64,000 bases of DNA from NCBI GenBank assembly GCA_905147135.1, contig LR990056.1, positions 4,474,001-4,538,000 of the forward strand, read 5' to 3'. The translations under genes were made by a program, and so were the position numbers. Positions 32,079 to 44,679 of the stretch are shown here, one piece after another (position 1 is the first letter of the stretch; each line of letters starts with the position of its first letter). The notes beneath the pieces are model-generated. The model saw only the letters and a program-made list of their open reading frames with translations. It made no database searches and was not told the DNA's origin. This DNA is from Blastobasis lacticolella. Its lineage: Eukaryota; Arthropoda; Insecta; Lepidoptera; Blastobasidae.

Positions 32079-33794
32079 AGATACAGATACCGAAGTGCTG
32101 GCTAGTTTCTCGTCAAGAGGATAGCTTATACTACCGTATAGGTATTCTATATCCTTGCTTTCTAGGCACCACTCCGAGTGACAGCGGTGTAAATGAATTT
32201 TTTAATATGTAGTATTTCAGTGTTGGTGTTTGTTATTTATTACTAACTTTCCTAAGGACTTTGTAAATATTTTGTCTGTATCTAAATAAGGGCCGGCCTG
32301 CACCAAATTCTTAAACATACAAAAACTTACGATAACCACAAAATTTCACACAAAATAACGTTAAACGACATTCTCAAATGTGTTTCAGATTTTGATGCAA
32401 ACCGGGCTATATTTTTATACTATTTACTAGGTAACACTCACAATTCGGTTAATTCCGAACAGCAATACATAACTGTGACGTCACAACACGCTTTCACATG
32501 GTTAACTGGCGATATTAATCGCGCCAGCTGCTATGAGGGTAGTCTGATAAATGATCATCGACAAATGAGTTATAATTTATTGTCGCGAACCGCGAACACG
32601 GCAGCTGGATTATGTGAACCCTAATATTGGATTAGCGAGCTTATTGGGAATGTTGGGTCGGTAAGTAGGCGATGGATTAGTTCGTTTCACGGTTACATTG
32701 ACGGTTCACTGCTGGGTTTCTCTCCCGAGTTGAATACTAGAGACCAATGGATGCATTCCCATTGCCTATCCTCTTCAGGATATAAGTCAAGAATGACGTC
32801 ACGAACCAATCACAATAAATCACAAAGAGAATAAAATCAGCTGTTCGGGTGACGGCGGCCATGTTTGTCACTATTATAGGTTTATCAAAGGTTTATAGAA
32901 GGGATCAGCCTAAAGTCTTCCCTAGAGACATATTTATTGCTCCATTTAGGGCCCGTTTGTACGTCGCCGCTTACAAACCGGACAATAAACGCGTACGTGT
33001 CGTACCCGCATAGTCAACGCGTAGCAACCGGACAAAACCAGACCCTATTGGCCCGTGCATGACGCGGTGCGGTGACTGTACTGCGCGGGAATGCGGGCGC
33101 TGCGCGTTTGTTTAAAAATAATAAAATAACCTTTTTTGTCGTTTGTATGGAAACTAAAATTGCATTAACATTTAGGACAAATCGCGCAGAAATCGTGTAC
33201 CATTTGTGTATCTGTAGATATATAGTTTCTCTCACGCCGGTGTTCAGAAACATTTGTAAACATGTAGAAGCATCCGGTGTGGAAGCATTAGAAAGTATTA
33301 AAACCATTTAACAATATTTTTAAACATTATACGAGCACATGCAAAAGTTGCTATGTAAAATGAAGAAGATTTAGGGACATTAGAAACAGTGTGAAACGGT
33401 TTCCAACACTTATAAACAGTTTTGGAACTGTTCCCAACAAAACGAAATAAAAGGGAACAGTTTGCTGTTCTAAACACCGGTGTGGGAGCACCTTTAGGTT
33501 ATTATTTATTGCATGTCAAGGCAAATTGCACGGAAATTAAAAATAAATGGCAGACGTCGTTTTCATTTCATATTCGCCAGCTCCACCAGTTTTGTGACGT
33601 CACCTGTGACGAAGAGGTAATTTTTTCCACAAAATCACGTTGCTTTCGTCGTGATGGGGTCATCCTTTATGCGAGGGGATCTCTTCTTTCAAATTATGAC
33701 GGTCGGGTAAGCTCGGGTTAAAATGGTATTTCGCAGTTTTATAAGCCTTTTATTTTAATTCTGCAAGGGTGTTTTCGTCAGATTGCCGCTGTAA
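32079..33794. other. unassigned, includes the CpG patch
   Basis: No common repeat of this window seen outside 32935-33120. Confidence 0.35.
32935..33120. other. CpG-rich patch without recognised gene
   Basis: Dense CG dinucleotides (GACGCGGTGCGGTGACTGTA and others) in an AT-rich setting. It could be a promoter or part of an element. The short frames at 33014-33721 show no recognised domain. Confidence 0.35.
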
Positions 33795-34040
33795 AATGGC
33801 TAACGGGCGGGCCTCGTAGCGAGAGGTACCGGGTTCGAACCACAGTGCCGCTAATCCGCTATGTGCCGATGAATTTTTCTGAGTAATGTTAAACACTATC
33901 CGATGCTTTTACTTACGGCGGGAAAACATCGTGAGGAAATTAGGCGACTAATTGTGTCAGATCCAATCTGGTCTGGTTATCCTGTTAAGGGTCACATAGA
34001 CCACGGACCTCGGTACCTGGTCCCCGGGTACCATAGCGTG
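33795..34040 (+). mobile_element. SINE-A, degenerate
   Basis: The B box GGGTTCGAACC and GCGGGAAAACATCGTGAGG identify it; several deletions and a ragged 3' end mark it as old. Confidence 0.65.
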
Positions 34041-35078
34041 CGAAACAATAGGTAAAATGATTATTAGTTCTTGCCTACCACGGCTGCGTGCAATTAAATT
34101 CTAAGTGATTATGAGTAACTTTTGCGATTTCTACTAAACTAAGGGAATTTTATGTGGTAATTGTCACGAGGGGCGAAGCTAGCAAATGATAAATCCTATA
34201 TCTAAATATTTTATAAGTGCGAAAGTTTGTAAGGATGGATATATGTTTGGATGTTTATTTCTCCTTTACGCAAAAACTACTGATCGGATTTTGATTAAAT
34301 TTAGCAACAATATAGCTTATAGTCCGGAATAGCACATTGGCTATCATTTACCCCGAAATTCAATGTGGTTCATGCGGGAACATCATAACCGAATTTTACA
34401 TTTGACAAAAGCTAGTAATAATATAAATATTACAAACGACAGTTAATATAATAGGAAACGCGGGGCTCAATATTTAAATAATATAGTTACCATACCTTAT
34501 GAAATGGGTAGTATTGCGCCTCAGAACCCTTCCTCAAAAGATGAACTTCAAACCATGAGGGATGAAAAGGTTACAAATTGAGGCCAATATTACAAGGTGT
34601 AATGGTGCGAATAAGCCGAAAATGGTCTTGTTTTACACATAATTCTGATTAACTTTGACCTTGGGATCAACCGTGAAATCGGTAAAATAGTTCGCTTTTC
34701 CATACATTTCAATCAGAAGCTTAATAGTATGACATTTTAATAAACTTTTTACAAAGGGGATCAACTTTAAGATGGCTAAAATTATTCGATTTTATGTACA
34801 TTTCAGTCAGTGTATTTAATCATTTTGATATGCATTTAACAGTGGTATCGACTTTGAATTCGCTAGTTAAGCCTAGGGAAACCCCTGATCGAGGTTACCA
34901 AGGATCATCATCACTATCTGGGCCTATTTTCTGGTTTGGAGGTACAGTGTTATCTGACCCGTTGAAGGGCAGTGAGGTTTTTGGCACTGACATGTCAGTT
35001 CTGATATTAAAAAAGAAGTTCCTCCATTTTTCCACAGTTCCATTTTTGATCGAGACAGTCAGACAAACCAGGGGGTCT
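34041..35078. other. unassigned
   Basis: 34210-34300 (AAGTTTGTAAGGATGGATAT) resembles Helitron-like relics; the rest is unknown. Confidence 0.35.
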
Positions 35079-35402
35079 AAGAACCCCACATTAGCGTTTC
35101 ATAATATGATTCATATTAATTTGACACAAACTTATCTGCAGCGTCGCTGTTGTTGACATTGACAAGACAATTCAAAATGGCGTCACTTAGTTCCAGCACT
35201 GGCCACCGCATCAGATAAGTTTGTGGCAGTCTAATATGAATCATAATATGAAACGCTAATGTGGCCTTTTTAGACCCCCAGGTGGCCAATCTGGATCTAA
35301 GTGACGCCATTTTGAATTGCCATGTCAATATCAACAACAGCGACGCTGCAGATAAGTTTGAGACAAATTAATATGAATTATATTATGAAACTCTGACTGA
35401 TC
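35079..35402. mobile_element. Composite inverted-repeat element
   Basis: An inner foldback, 35079-35280 (GGGGGTCTAA, CATTAGCGTTTCATAATATG, inverted at the right), is followed by 35281-35402, which is the inverse of about 35088-35190 (GCAGCGTCGCTGTTGTTG). A related single copy is in the SBSPON-like gene intron at 12225-12375. Confidence 0.7.
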
Positions 35403-35714
35403 TCCTTTTTATTGAGTGCTACATTTTACTCTGCCAGTCTAAACTGTAGCCTTTATGTGTCACCCTCTACATGCCACACGACCCGGTACGCAATCAAACG
35501 TAGTCACAGTCAATCCGGGAGTCCAAATGCGGCATGTAACAATGTATTGATCTGAAAACTTTCGAGCACCGATATTTGAATGGCCCTCGTTAAAAGTTTC
35601 CGGGTCTAGAGGCGGCGCTTTGTAGAGCTCAGTATGGGTTAGAAGCGGCTGTTGATTGACATGGAAACGATATATTGTCAAAGACTTATCAGGATTCAAG
35701 CCGACTTCTCTACT

Positions 35715-36058
35715 GGAGCACCGGTAGCCTAGTGGTTACGGGGTCCGACTCGTAAGCGAAAGGTCCCGGATTCAAATCCCACTGCGGTCATTTACCAATG
35801 ATTATTTTCTGAGTTATGTACATTTATCCGATGCTCTTACTCGAGGGAAAACATCCTGATGAAACCTGCGCATTCAGGCGACTGAATATGTAACGATGAT
35901 CCAATCTGGTCAGGTTCCCCTGGTAGCAGGGTTACGGAGGTCAGATTGCAGTCGCTCAACTGTAATTACCTGATCTGACAAATTATGGATCATGGTCATT
36001 GTGAACCCCGAGCCCTCGTGCGCAAGAGCACAACCAGGAATTAGCGCCAAGATCATTT
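35715..36058 (+). mobile_element. SINE-A
   Basis: Head TAGCCTAGTGGTTACGGGG, then GGATTCAAATCCC, body to ATTAGCGCCAAGATCATT. Nearly full length. Confidence 0.85.
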
Positions 36059-36539
36059 AAAAGCCGAATTCACTGCTGGATTTGAGCCTCCGTTTCATTG
36101 AAGGGTTTTGGCGCGGTTTGCAGGCTGGTTAGGGATCACAGTGTTCAAAATGTACTACAGAAACCGCTACAGCCCATTTTTTGTCTAACGGGGAGCCTAT
36201 AGTCACTGCCCTGATTGACATTCTATGAATATTTTTATATGTTGTTTTGTGACGTTTCTAGTTTTAATAAATGAGTTTTTTATTTGTAAAAAATATTGTT
36301 CATTTGAACTTCGTTATCATTGTGTGTTGTTCGAGAAGACACCAAGAGTGCCGAGTCTATTCGTGAGCAGTGCGCAACAATTTCGAAATATCGAGGTAAA
36401 GACCCGACCATTTTAACATACTTATTATTAATTTTTTATGTATATGTGTACCTTACACATAAAATATTTAAAGTTATAAAAAAATTCTACATTTATAATA
36501 CCAGAAATATACACTAATACATATAAAATATATACTATA

Positions 36540-36640
36540 AATAAAAAAAAATCGTCCATACCGCTGCCCCTCGGAATGGTGCCCAGAAAGTTGGCTGCGG
36601 TACCTCGTTGAATAGCGATGCTAATTATTGTAAACAAACG
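36540..36640 (-). pseudogene. Non-LTR ORF2 tail (LGTIPRGSGMDDFF)
   Basis: The minus strand reads ISIAIQRGTAANFLGTIPRG, then SGMDDFF. Same C-terminal class as 38215-38360 and 43967-44070. Confidence 0.6.
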
Positions 36641-38082
36641 CGAAGTTCCAGAAACTCACATTTAATTTCACTTTCTTGTATCTATGGAAGGATTTGGACG
36701 AAAACACGTCGAAAATTATTAGGTAGCTAAATAAGGGAAAATGCCATAGAGAAAGTTTTTTGGGGCATGTGGACGGAACCGGAAGGATCTCTTTGCCTCT
36801 GTGAAAAACATTTTCCGATTGACGAATTTATTGTAGTTATTAGCGGAAAAAAACGCTTCTTGGGCTTAGGTCAGTTAATATGTGGTCAACGCCAGCGGTT
36901 CTGCAATTTGTTACTTGCAACCTAAATGTATGAATTGTAGATGTTATGGGCGACAGTTACCATCAGGTGGGCTGTCTGCTCGTTTATCACTGATTAGCAT
37001 AAAAATATGTATATATGTAAATCCTACTTACCACGTGCTTACTGACTTACTTTGTTCTATCTACCATATTATTTGTATCTGTACTTGTGTTCTCTGGTGT
37101 GCAATAAAGAGTTTTGTATTGTATTGTATTGTAATATTACTAGATATATTATTCAAGAAATTCAATGTGGTAGCTGCGGAAACGGGTCAGGACCGTTATA
37201 ACCGAATTTTACAAGGACGAAGTCACGAACAAAAGCTAGCAATAAAGTAGCTACGTTATAAAAGAAAAAGACAAAGCAAGACAATATTAAGTATCCACAG
37301 AAATCTAAATAAATTGACTTAATATTTAAACAAATACAGATTCTTCTTCAGGTTTTTGACATGAATTCAGACAATTTATTTAGATTTCTTTCGATAATAG
37401 GTACTTATCGATTTTGCGTTCGCGTTTGATTTTTTTGTTTTATGTATAGAAAAACAACACGACAAAACAAAATAATGTTACAAAGTAAGAAATTAAAAAC
37501 AGAAACAAAATCCCAACCAAAAGATTAAACCATTAAAGCCCGCAAAAAAAAGTACTTACGTTTTCTATTATGTACACTTTTTGGGTAAAAATGATTTATA
37601 ATACGGTATTTAAACATCTTCATCGAAAAGGTAGATTATTCAAAAAAACAAAGTTAATTAAGATTAATAATTCACAGAACTATTGGTAGTGGGCAGTGTA
37701 GTACTACAGTTACTCTGCAAGGCTAACAAAAGCAACCTCAAACTTACTTCCCCACTTGTCGCTACGCACAAAACTACCCTAAATTTTCTTAAATTTATAT
37801 CCTTGGCAACTCTTAAAAACTACTAACTTTTAACCCGGTGCGAATAAAATCTTCGCTAGTATATGGAAGTCTTTGAATCTTCGGAAACTAATGTGGCCCT
37901 TGGGAACTTCACAAATAAAAGGGTTCGGACCGGAAGGAAGTGAACACAATATTGAATGTTAACTGCTACACTTGCTTGCATTCTATGTCTTTGAAGAGAA
38001 ACTTTGTTTAAGAAAATAGCTTTTTATACCTTAAACATATCATTTATTACAAAAGAACAACATAAAAAAATAATAAACTAAA
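36641..38082. other. unassigned AT-rich
   Basis: A REP-F-like snippet (ACCATCAGGTGGGCTGTCTG) lies near 36960; TTGTATTGTATTGTATTGTA simple repeat near 37115. Confidence 0.4.
37289..37396. repeat. small inverted repeat
   Basis: AGAAATCTAAATAAATTG and its inverse CAATTTATTTAGATTTCT lie about 55 bases apart. Confidence 0.65.
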
Positions 38083-38142
38083 TTAATTAAAAAAATTAAT
38101 AATCTAACTTTTTAGTTAGATTATTAATTAGATTTTATTTTT
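38083..38142. repeat. AT-rich hairpin
   Basis: TTAATAATCTAACT and AGTTAGATTATTAA pair across a short TTTTT loop, upstream of the LINE tail at 38215. Confidence 0.7.
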
Positions 38143-38214
38143 AAAATTAAACTACAACTTTAATCTATAAATGTATTTGTACAAATATCCCCTAGATCGC
38201 AGCCATTGAAAATA

Positions 38215-38360
38215 CCTAATTTTACAAGGCTGGCTCATTCCCCGGCCAACGAATATGGATAGCCATCCAGCGGGGGAATCCAGCCATTCTTATGGACATC
38301 ATCCCTGATAGTGACAGCGATTTAGGTGATTGTACATATATATTCTTAGATTAGGGTGTT
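38215..38360 (+). pseudogene. Non-LTR ORF2 tail (IQRGNPA)
   Basis: The + strand reads KAGSFPGQRIWIAIQRGNPA, then ILMDIIPDSDSDLGD, stop TAG near 38355. IAIQRGNAA is the usual end of a class of lepidopteran LINE ORF2 proteins. Only the tail is left. Confidence 0.6.
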
Positions 38361-38887
38361 AAGATAATTTAATTTTAGTTGGTGGTTGCATCTCTGTTTT
38401 GTTTATATTCTATATCTGTTGTTGTTTAATGCAAAATTTGACAAGTAATAACTCAGTACAAAGTCCAGTGTTTTGTTAGTGTTAGTTGTTCAAGTTTGTT
38501 ATTACTTTACTAGTTTGTCGAAGTTTTGAATATTCTAATATTTTGGAGATTTCCGTTCAAATCTTAAAGCCCGGTGTAACTTTATTAATTAATAATAATA
38601 TCTGTCAAACGACAGACATAGACATTGTTTTCTAAATCGCGGCTACAAAATTTCATTGGCTGCGATTGGATAGTATTGAAAAGATCGGACTTGGTTTGTA
38701 TGGAGTGCGCTCGGGGCAATAACGTTTTGACAAATTGTTTTCAATATGGTCACCTCTAAAACTCCAGAACACGTTGCTCTTGCACCAAACAAGCAACTAT
38801 ATCCACAGCCAAAGCCTTCCCCATGGAGCACAGCAGACTTTATTCACGTGTTAATTTATTTATCCACTCCACGAGCGGAGGAGGTGA

Positions 38888-39066
38888 GGAGCGTCAGTGG
38901 CCGAGTGGTTACGGTACGATGCGAGGTTCTCGAAGTACTCGGATTCCAGGCCCAGTGCGGCCATATACCAATGTTACCTGATCTCCCAAATCCGCCATGG
39001 TCAAGGCGGACCCCCGGTCCTCATGCGCGAGAGCACAACCGGGGCGTTAACGCCAAGATCATTATT
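38888..39066 (+). mobile_element. SINE-A with internal deletion
   Basis: The head (GTCAGTGGCCGAGTGGTTAC) and the 3' end (CGTTAACGCCAAGATCATTA) are present, but the body between ATACCAATG and TTACCTGATC is missing. ATTATTATTACTTTATTATA follows as a simple tail. Confidence 0.8.
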
Positions 39067-40527
39067 ATTACTTTATTATAGTATATTTATCTTATTTATA
39101 AGTTTAATAAGCTCCAAGACTTGCTTATGATTACCGGAAAACAATTGAGCAAGCAGTCAAAGGCGTCGAGCGCGCGGCAGCCATTTTAACAATTAGTTGG
39201 CGCAAATTGCAGTGCTCCATTCCAGTTCTCGTGGTAACACTGCAGCGGTTGTCAAACTGGAAATGGTTGCGCTATTTGGTTGGTTTGTTTTATAAGCTCT
39301 AGCCAATATTGACCATACATACATACAATTGACCTCCATCAGGTTAGGATGAGGCCGAAGATGGAACATGCTATGATGGAACCATGTCGATTGTTTTCGA
39401 ATAAAAAATTGCATCAAAAGTGTAAACAACGATGAAGAATGCTTCGATACAGCAGACAGCTTCACAGATACCCGAACCTATTTGTAACACCTGTGTTAGT
39501 TTAATAAAAATAAAACAAATAACTTCACTGATATTTGACGATGAACTGTAATATTGTTTTAAATTGATGAAGTCTTGAATTTACTCCATTGTTAATTAAT
39601 AAATTATAAACTGTCGTACTTAACATTTGTGATTCGTGTTGCTATTTATGAAGCGCATTCCATTCTGTAGAAAATAAATGGTGGATCTATTTGGAGGTGC
39701 TCAAAATGGCAACACTAAGGATGCGCTTATAAAAGCACGTGTAACGTTGCATCTGGTTCTTTATTATACTGGCGACCATAAGAGTAAAAATAACAGTTCT
39801 GTATTTTATGTTTTTATTCAATATACAAAGTAAAACAGCATACTTCTGAGTTTAATTCCTCTAACAGTATTTATAACACCCGTATTTTTGGGTCGGCGGT
39901 TAAAATAAGGATTTTTGATCCGCCTTCGCCGAAATATCGACTTCAAATCCTTTGTATGTTCATCTCCTTATCATCTTCACTGTTTCAGTTTTTCCTTTGA
40001 TAAGATATAGGTAAGTACTTTGTCGTGATCAGGGACCGTGGGCTCTACCTACACTATAGTTATTTTGCCCTATCGCCAATAACAGGTTTACAAGCATTGA
40101 TTTACAAATATCGGCATTTCGTACGTAAAACTTATTTACAACTACTAACAGTGCCTTTGTGGAAATGCAAATGGTTAACATACATCTTTGATGTAGGTAT
40201 CTACTTCTACGAATAGAATAATTTGGTGCTATACTACTCAACCGTGAGCGGAAGGCTTTCCTGCCTGCTAAATAATGTAAGTACATTTCCCCGCTTAGCT
40301 GAAGGTCGCAGACAGTCGCAGTGTTTAAAAATAAGTACACAACAAATAAAGCTGCTAGTTAATTTCTGATCTACAAATGTCCTGGTTCTGGTTTGCATCT
40401 AAGACGTGATGAAGTCGCCTTATGACACACCCAAGTTAAAGGTCTAAGTCGTGAAATATAATTGTGTCCTGTCTAACACAACACGGCCAATTAGTTATAA
40501 TACATGTACCCATATACACTTGAAAGA
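39067..40527. other. unassigned
   Basis: Short frames only; 39870-39965 resembles the 54275 dispersed repeat weakly. Confidence 0.35.
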
Positions 40528-40775
40528 TCGTCGGGGGCCTAATGGCTAGCTGGTCCGAAGCGAGCGTACCAAGTTCGATCTCCAGTGCTGTTATGCACAG
40601 TGACCCTTGTCTAAGTTACTTTAGTTGAACACTAACCGATGTTCTTATGGTAAAAAAGGAAGAACATCGGTCAGGTTCTCCTGTTGTGGAGGTCAGATAG
40701 CAGTTGCTCCGCTGTAATTACCTGATGACTGATCTGCCAAATCCTGGATCATGGTCAAGGCAGACCCCGGAACTA
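40528..40775 (+). mobile_element. SINE-A, degenerate
   Basis: Weak head (CCTAATGGCTAGCTGGTCCG, AAGTTCGATCTCC), then TTGAACACTAACCGATG, GGTCAGGTTCTCC and ATCCTGGATCATGGTCAAGG. Confidence 0.7.
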
Positions 40776-41494
40776 TTATTATAGGTATTTTTATAGGTAC
40801 CCTTAAATACTTTAACCTGTGCGAGGGCCTTAACACGTTCGCTGACATTAAGCACTTGCTCTGCCACCATAATGCAGCAGTACAATTTTCCACACTAAAT
40901 GATACCCGTCGACTGACGTTAGTACTTAAACAAGTTAGTGTTTAAATTTTGTCTTAAATCGATACCACGCCCTGGGACGTAAATATCAACGTCATTTGTT
41001 AAAAGTATCGTCTGTCGACGTACTGTTCAAACTCATAAGAAAAAGTACCCCGCCTTTCAACGTGCTGTCAGAATGCATCATTTAAATATCCCGCCTGCGG
41101 ACGCACTGCCAGCGAACGTGTTAAGTGGCCCTATAGAAAACGACAGTTTGAGTGCCACTGCGCTACAGAAGCTCCAACTATGTTTTATGTTCATTTAGCA
41201 GAATTAAATGCCGGATAACCGAGTTAGGCGGCTCCATTTAGCAAAAATGCTCAGCTCGGGCCAGGTGTAGCGCGTTTTTATTTGACATTGCTGAATTAAA
41301 TGAGAGAAGCTTGCGATGATCTGTGTGAAAATGTATGGGCTAGTATTTTTTTCTCTATGTTAGGGGGAACAATTGCTTTGTTTATGTACTATAATTTAAT
41401 GTTGTTAATTGAATCATTATAGAAATATGTTTTTTAGTAACTAGGTATGTTTAAATTTATGTTTTGAGCAGAAATACAAGTGATACATTTTAAT
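40776..41494. other. unassigned
   Basis: No gene or recognised repeat. Confidence 0.4.
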
Positions 41495-41650
41495 ATCTGT
41501 TACGGGTCTGGTTGTTATATGTATAATAAGTATGTATTTAAAAATATTAAAGTAGTTTGTTAGTTATCTAGCACTCATAACACAAGCTTTGGGGCTAGAT
41601 GGCGCTGTGTAAATTGTCTAAGCATATTTATTTGTTTATTTATTTTATAT
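41495..41650 (+). mobile_element. SINE-B, head truncated
   Basis: Forward copy from ATCTGTTACGGGTCTGG to GGGGCTAGATGGCGCTGTG, followed by a T-rich tail. Confidence 0.8.
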
Positions 41651-42030
41651 AATTTTCTTACTTATTAAACATAAATTACAGTACAAAACACCATAATAAT
41701 TTGATAAACTTTGGGACCGTGGTGCTAATGCTTTAAAGAATTATCCAAAAAATTAATCGAAAGCCCTCTTCATCAGAGAGATGGTTCGTTTCTTGGGCAA
41801 CGGATTAGCAACGTCTTCCAATGAGGTTACGCAGCCGCCTTTCTGGGCACTTCTTCTTCTTCTTTGCGAGAAATTCAAAGAAGTCAAATTTGCGAGGATC
41901 AGTACTCCGCCACTGATACAGCGTTATCCGTGGCCGCGTACAGGTGGCAAGCTGGACAAATAAATCCTTTTGGCGAGGCAGGTCATTTTCTGAGTTAGTC
42001 GTATTCTCAATAGGTCAATTTCGAGGGACG

Positions 42031-42663
42031 TCATTTTCTGGTTTGGTCATCTCTTTATATTGACACAGCTTTTTCAAGTACTTCTTCTAAACCGATTCTT
42101 ATGATACTATGCATACATACTGAACTCTTGTAATAGTATAATATTATTATAGATACCTAAGGATCTAATGATGGAGTCAGGAGGTTAACAGTAGAACTCT
42201 TCAACCGTTTCCAGTAACCATTTCGAGTTTGGACTTATTTTATTACCTTTGAAAAGTTATTACATTATGCTTAGCGTCAACGGTCTGATAATGGAGACAA
42301 GAGGTGGACAATGGAACTCTTCAACCGTTACAAGTAATCCCAGCGTTGTTACTTATAACGGTTTAATAGTTCTACTGTCAATCTCTTGACACTATCATGA
42401 GCCCGTCGTCACGAAGCATTCTGAATAGAACTCGTCAAAAGTAAGGAAATGCGTCCAAACTCGACTTAGTAACCAGCAACGGTTGAAGAGGTATACTGTC
42501 CACCTCCTGACTCCATCATCAGATCCTCAAGTGTCTATTCAAAAGTCAAATACGGTACTCTTACAAGAGTTCAGTATGTATGCATAGTATCATAAAAATC
42601 GGTTAAGAAGAAGTACTTGAAAAAGCTGTGTCACTAAAAAAATATGACCAAACCAGAAAATGA
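42031..42663. mobile_element. 633-bp foldback element, arms of about 310 bp
   Basis: The left end TCATTTTCTGGTTTGGTCAT is the inverse of the right end. The two halves are reverse complements along almost their whole length (GTACTTCTTCT, ATGCATACATACTGAACTC, TGATGGAGTCAGGAGGT, CAACCGTT), meeting near 42344. No target duplication is obvious. There is no coding sequence. Confidence 0.85.
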
Positions 42664-43035
42664 AAAGGAAATCAATAGGTGTGCCATTGTCTGGGGGGAG
42701 ACACCACACAGGCAAACCATATCCGAGTTATAGCCCCACCGACACATATTTTCCCTGCTTCGGCCGACTTGGGTCCGGAGTCTGTTCAGAGACTTCCATG
42801 TCAGCCAAGGCAGGTCAAGTCCAGTCGGACTCAGGCAACGGGATGGGTGACGCCGTGGGGTATCTCTCTTCCCATACACGGAGCCTTGCTGTGGTTGGCT
42901 CCCCATTCAGGGGGGACACCTCTTTAGTGAAGCTGTGCCGGCTCTTCAAACGTTGATGAACCGGCACGTAGTGATGTAGGGGGTGTCTCCTATCGGTCTC
43001 TTGTTTAGCCCGCTCCAGAGATCCGGCCACGGGGC
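42664..43035 (-). pseudogene. Non-LTR ORF2 C-terminus cut by the 633-bp foldback
   Basis: The minus strand reads QRLKSRHSFTKEVSPLNGEP, RLRVWEERYPTASPIPLPE, then in another frame LPWLTWKSLNRLRTQVGRSR, CRWGY and CLCGVSPQTMAHLL. W-LNRLRTxxGR...C-CG...QTxxHLL is the terminal zinc-knuckle-like motif of many non-LTR ORF2 proteins. It stops at the foldback edge, 42663. Confidence 0.75.
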
Positions 43036-43489
43036 ACTATTCCGGAAGGCAGTGGACGCTTGAACGACTTTTAAAGTTTTAGTACTTGTAACTATTCATG
43101 TAAGTGTACCTTTATATACTTTGTGCATAAAAAACAATATGACTCAAAAAATTCAATTACTTCATGTAAATATTGATATTTACCATAGCGATACAAGTTT
43201 TTGGTCACTATACAGTGTGTGGCCTAGAACTAGTTAAAAACGGAGGCTCTATAGGTCACCAGTAATTAAATCATCACGGTCCCAACTAATTAAAATCAAA
43301 ACTGAACTTTTTGCTTTTTTCTAACAAACTTATTCGTAAATTCAATGTAATGCAAAACAAAACAATAGTTCCGCTCAACTCGATCGGGTTCATTCTGCAT
43401 CGTACTTATTCGGAGCTACTCGGAACGTCTCGTTGACATTTTATGGGTTGTGTCGACTTATGGCCTGTACTACGACAATGACAATTAAA

Positions 43490-43690
43490 AAATATATATT
43501 TAATAATTTTGGACGAATTCACACAGCGCCATCTAGCCCCAAAGTAAGCAAAGCTTGTGTTTTGGGTGCTAGATAACTGATAAACTACTTATATACTTTT
43601 TAAATATATACTTATTATACATAGAACACCCAGACCCGTAACAGAAATTAAAATTCATCATTTCAATTTCTGCCCGGCCAGGAATCGAAC
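43490..43690 (-). mobile_element. SINE-B, head truncated
   Basis: Reverse copy with AGCGCCATCTAGCCCCAAAG, ending CCGGCCAGGAATCGAAC inside the B box. Confidence 0.8.
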
Positions 43691-43864
43691 AAAGTTAATA
43701 TTTTTTTGCAATAATCACTGATTATAAATTGATTTAATTGAATTATGATTATGAATTCTTATTGTGTGTAATGCATGGGTTTTGGTTGATTAGAATCTTT
43801 TCAGAAACAATACCAATACTCTAGAGAGTCTCTATTTTCAATATTAGCCCTGGTTCTAGGCCAC

Positions 43865-44070
43865 ATGTTGTGTATTAAACATAAGTTTATTTAAATTAAA
43901 GAATATATTTAACATATTTACACAATACAAAAATATAGTAACAAGTATATAACTAAAAATTTACCCTAAATAATTAAATAATATGGTTTCAAAAGGAAAA
44001 GGTCATTCATACCACTTCCCCCAGGGATTGTACCCAGCAAGTTGTGTTGCCTTATTTACCGTGAAACTGG
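43865..44070 (-). pseudogene. Non-LTR ORF2 tail (LGTIPGGSGMNDLF) and 3' UTR
   Basis: The minus strand reads NLLGTIPGGSGMNDLFLLKP, then YYLII and stop TAG at about 43967-43969, followed by an AT-rich 3' UTR to about 43865. Confidence 0.6.
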
Positions 44071-44679
44071 CAGGTCACCTGTGTTGTCCGTTAGTGCTTT
44101 TAAAGTTAATTGAAGAACTTTCTAGAGCTAAGGCTCCACGGTGCCAAGGTTTCAAGCAGTTTCAACCCTGAATGGCTATAGGTATAGACTGAAGGGCAGC
44201 GAACTTCGACTTTTCGTAGCGTAAATACTTACATATCCTCTTGTGTGGGTTTTATAAGTAAAAATAAACAGGGTGCCTCAAATCCTCTAGGCAGTTGCAC
44301 TTTTCAGTGCAATATTTAACTTTATATTAAAGTCAAATTCTCTTACGCGACCATCCCCGTTTGAGGTCTTCCTCAACCGAGTTCGCAGTATAAGCACAGT
44401 TTGCGGTGAAAACAACATGTGATGGCGTCAGTGTTTACAGAGTAGACTAATTACGTAACTCTGTCGCTAACAATTATCTGATTTCAATAATTCAAATTGT
44501 TACTTTTCGTATCATCAATTTCATAGATTCAGTTCCTAACAAAGTTTCATTACAATAAACTGAAATTTGATCGATCATACGTAATCGCAAAAATAACTAT
44601 TTCAATCATTGAAATCAGAAAATCGTCAGCTACAGTTACGTAATTAGCCTACAGGCAACTTGACACTTGACAGGCACTT

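Noticed and set aside
33422..33721. 99-codon + frame as a gene
   Set aside because: No domain and no family resemblance; it ends just before SINE-A.
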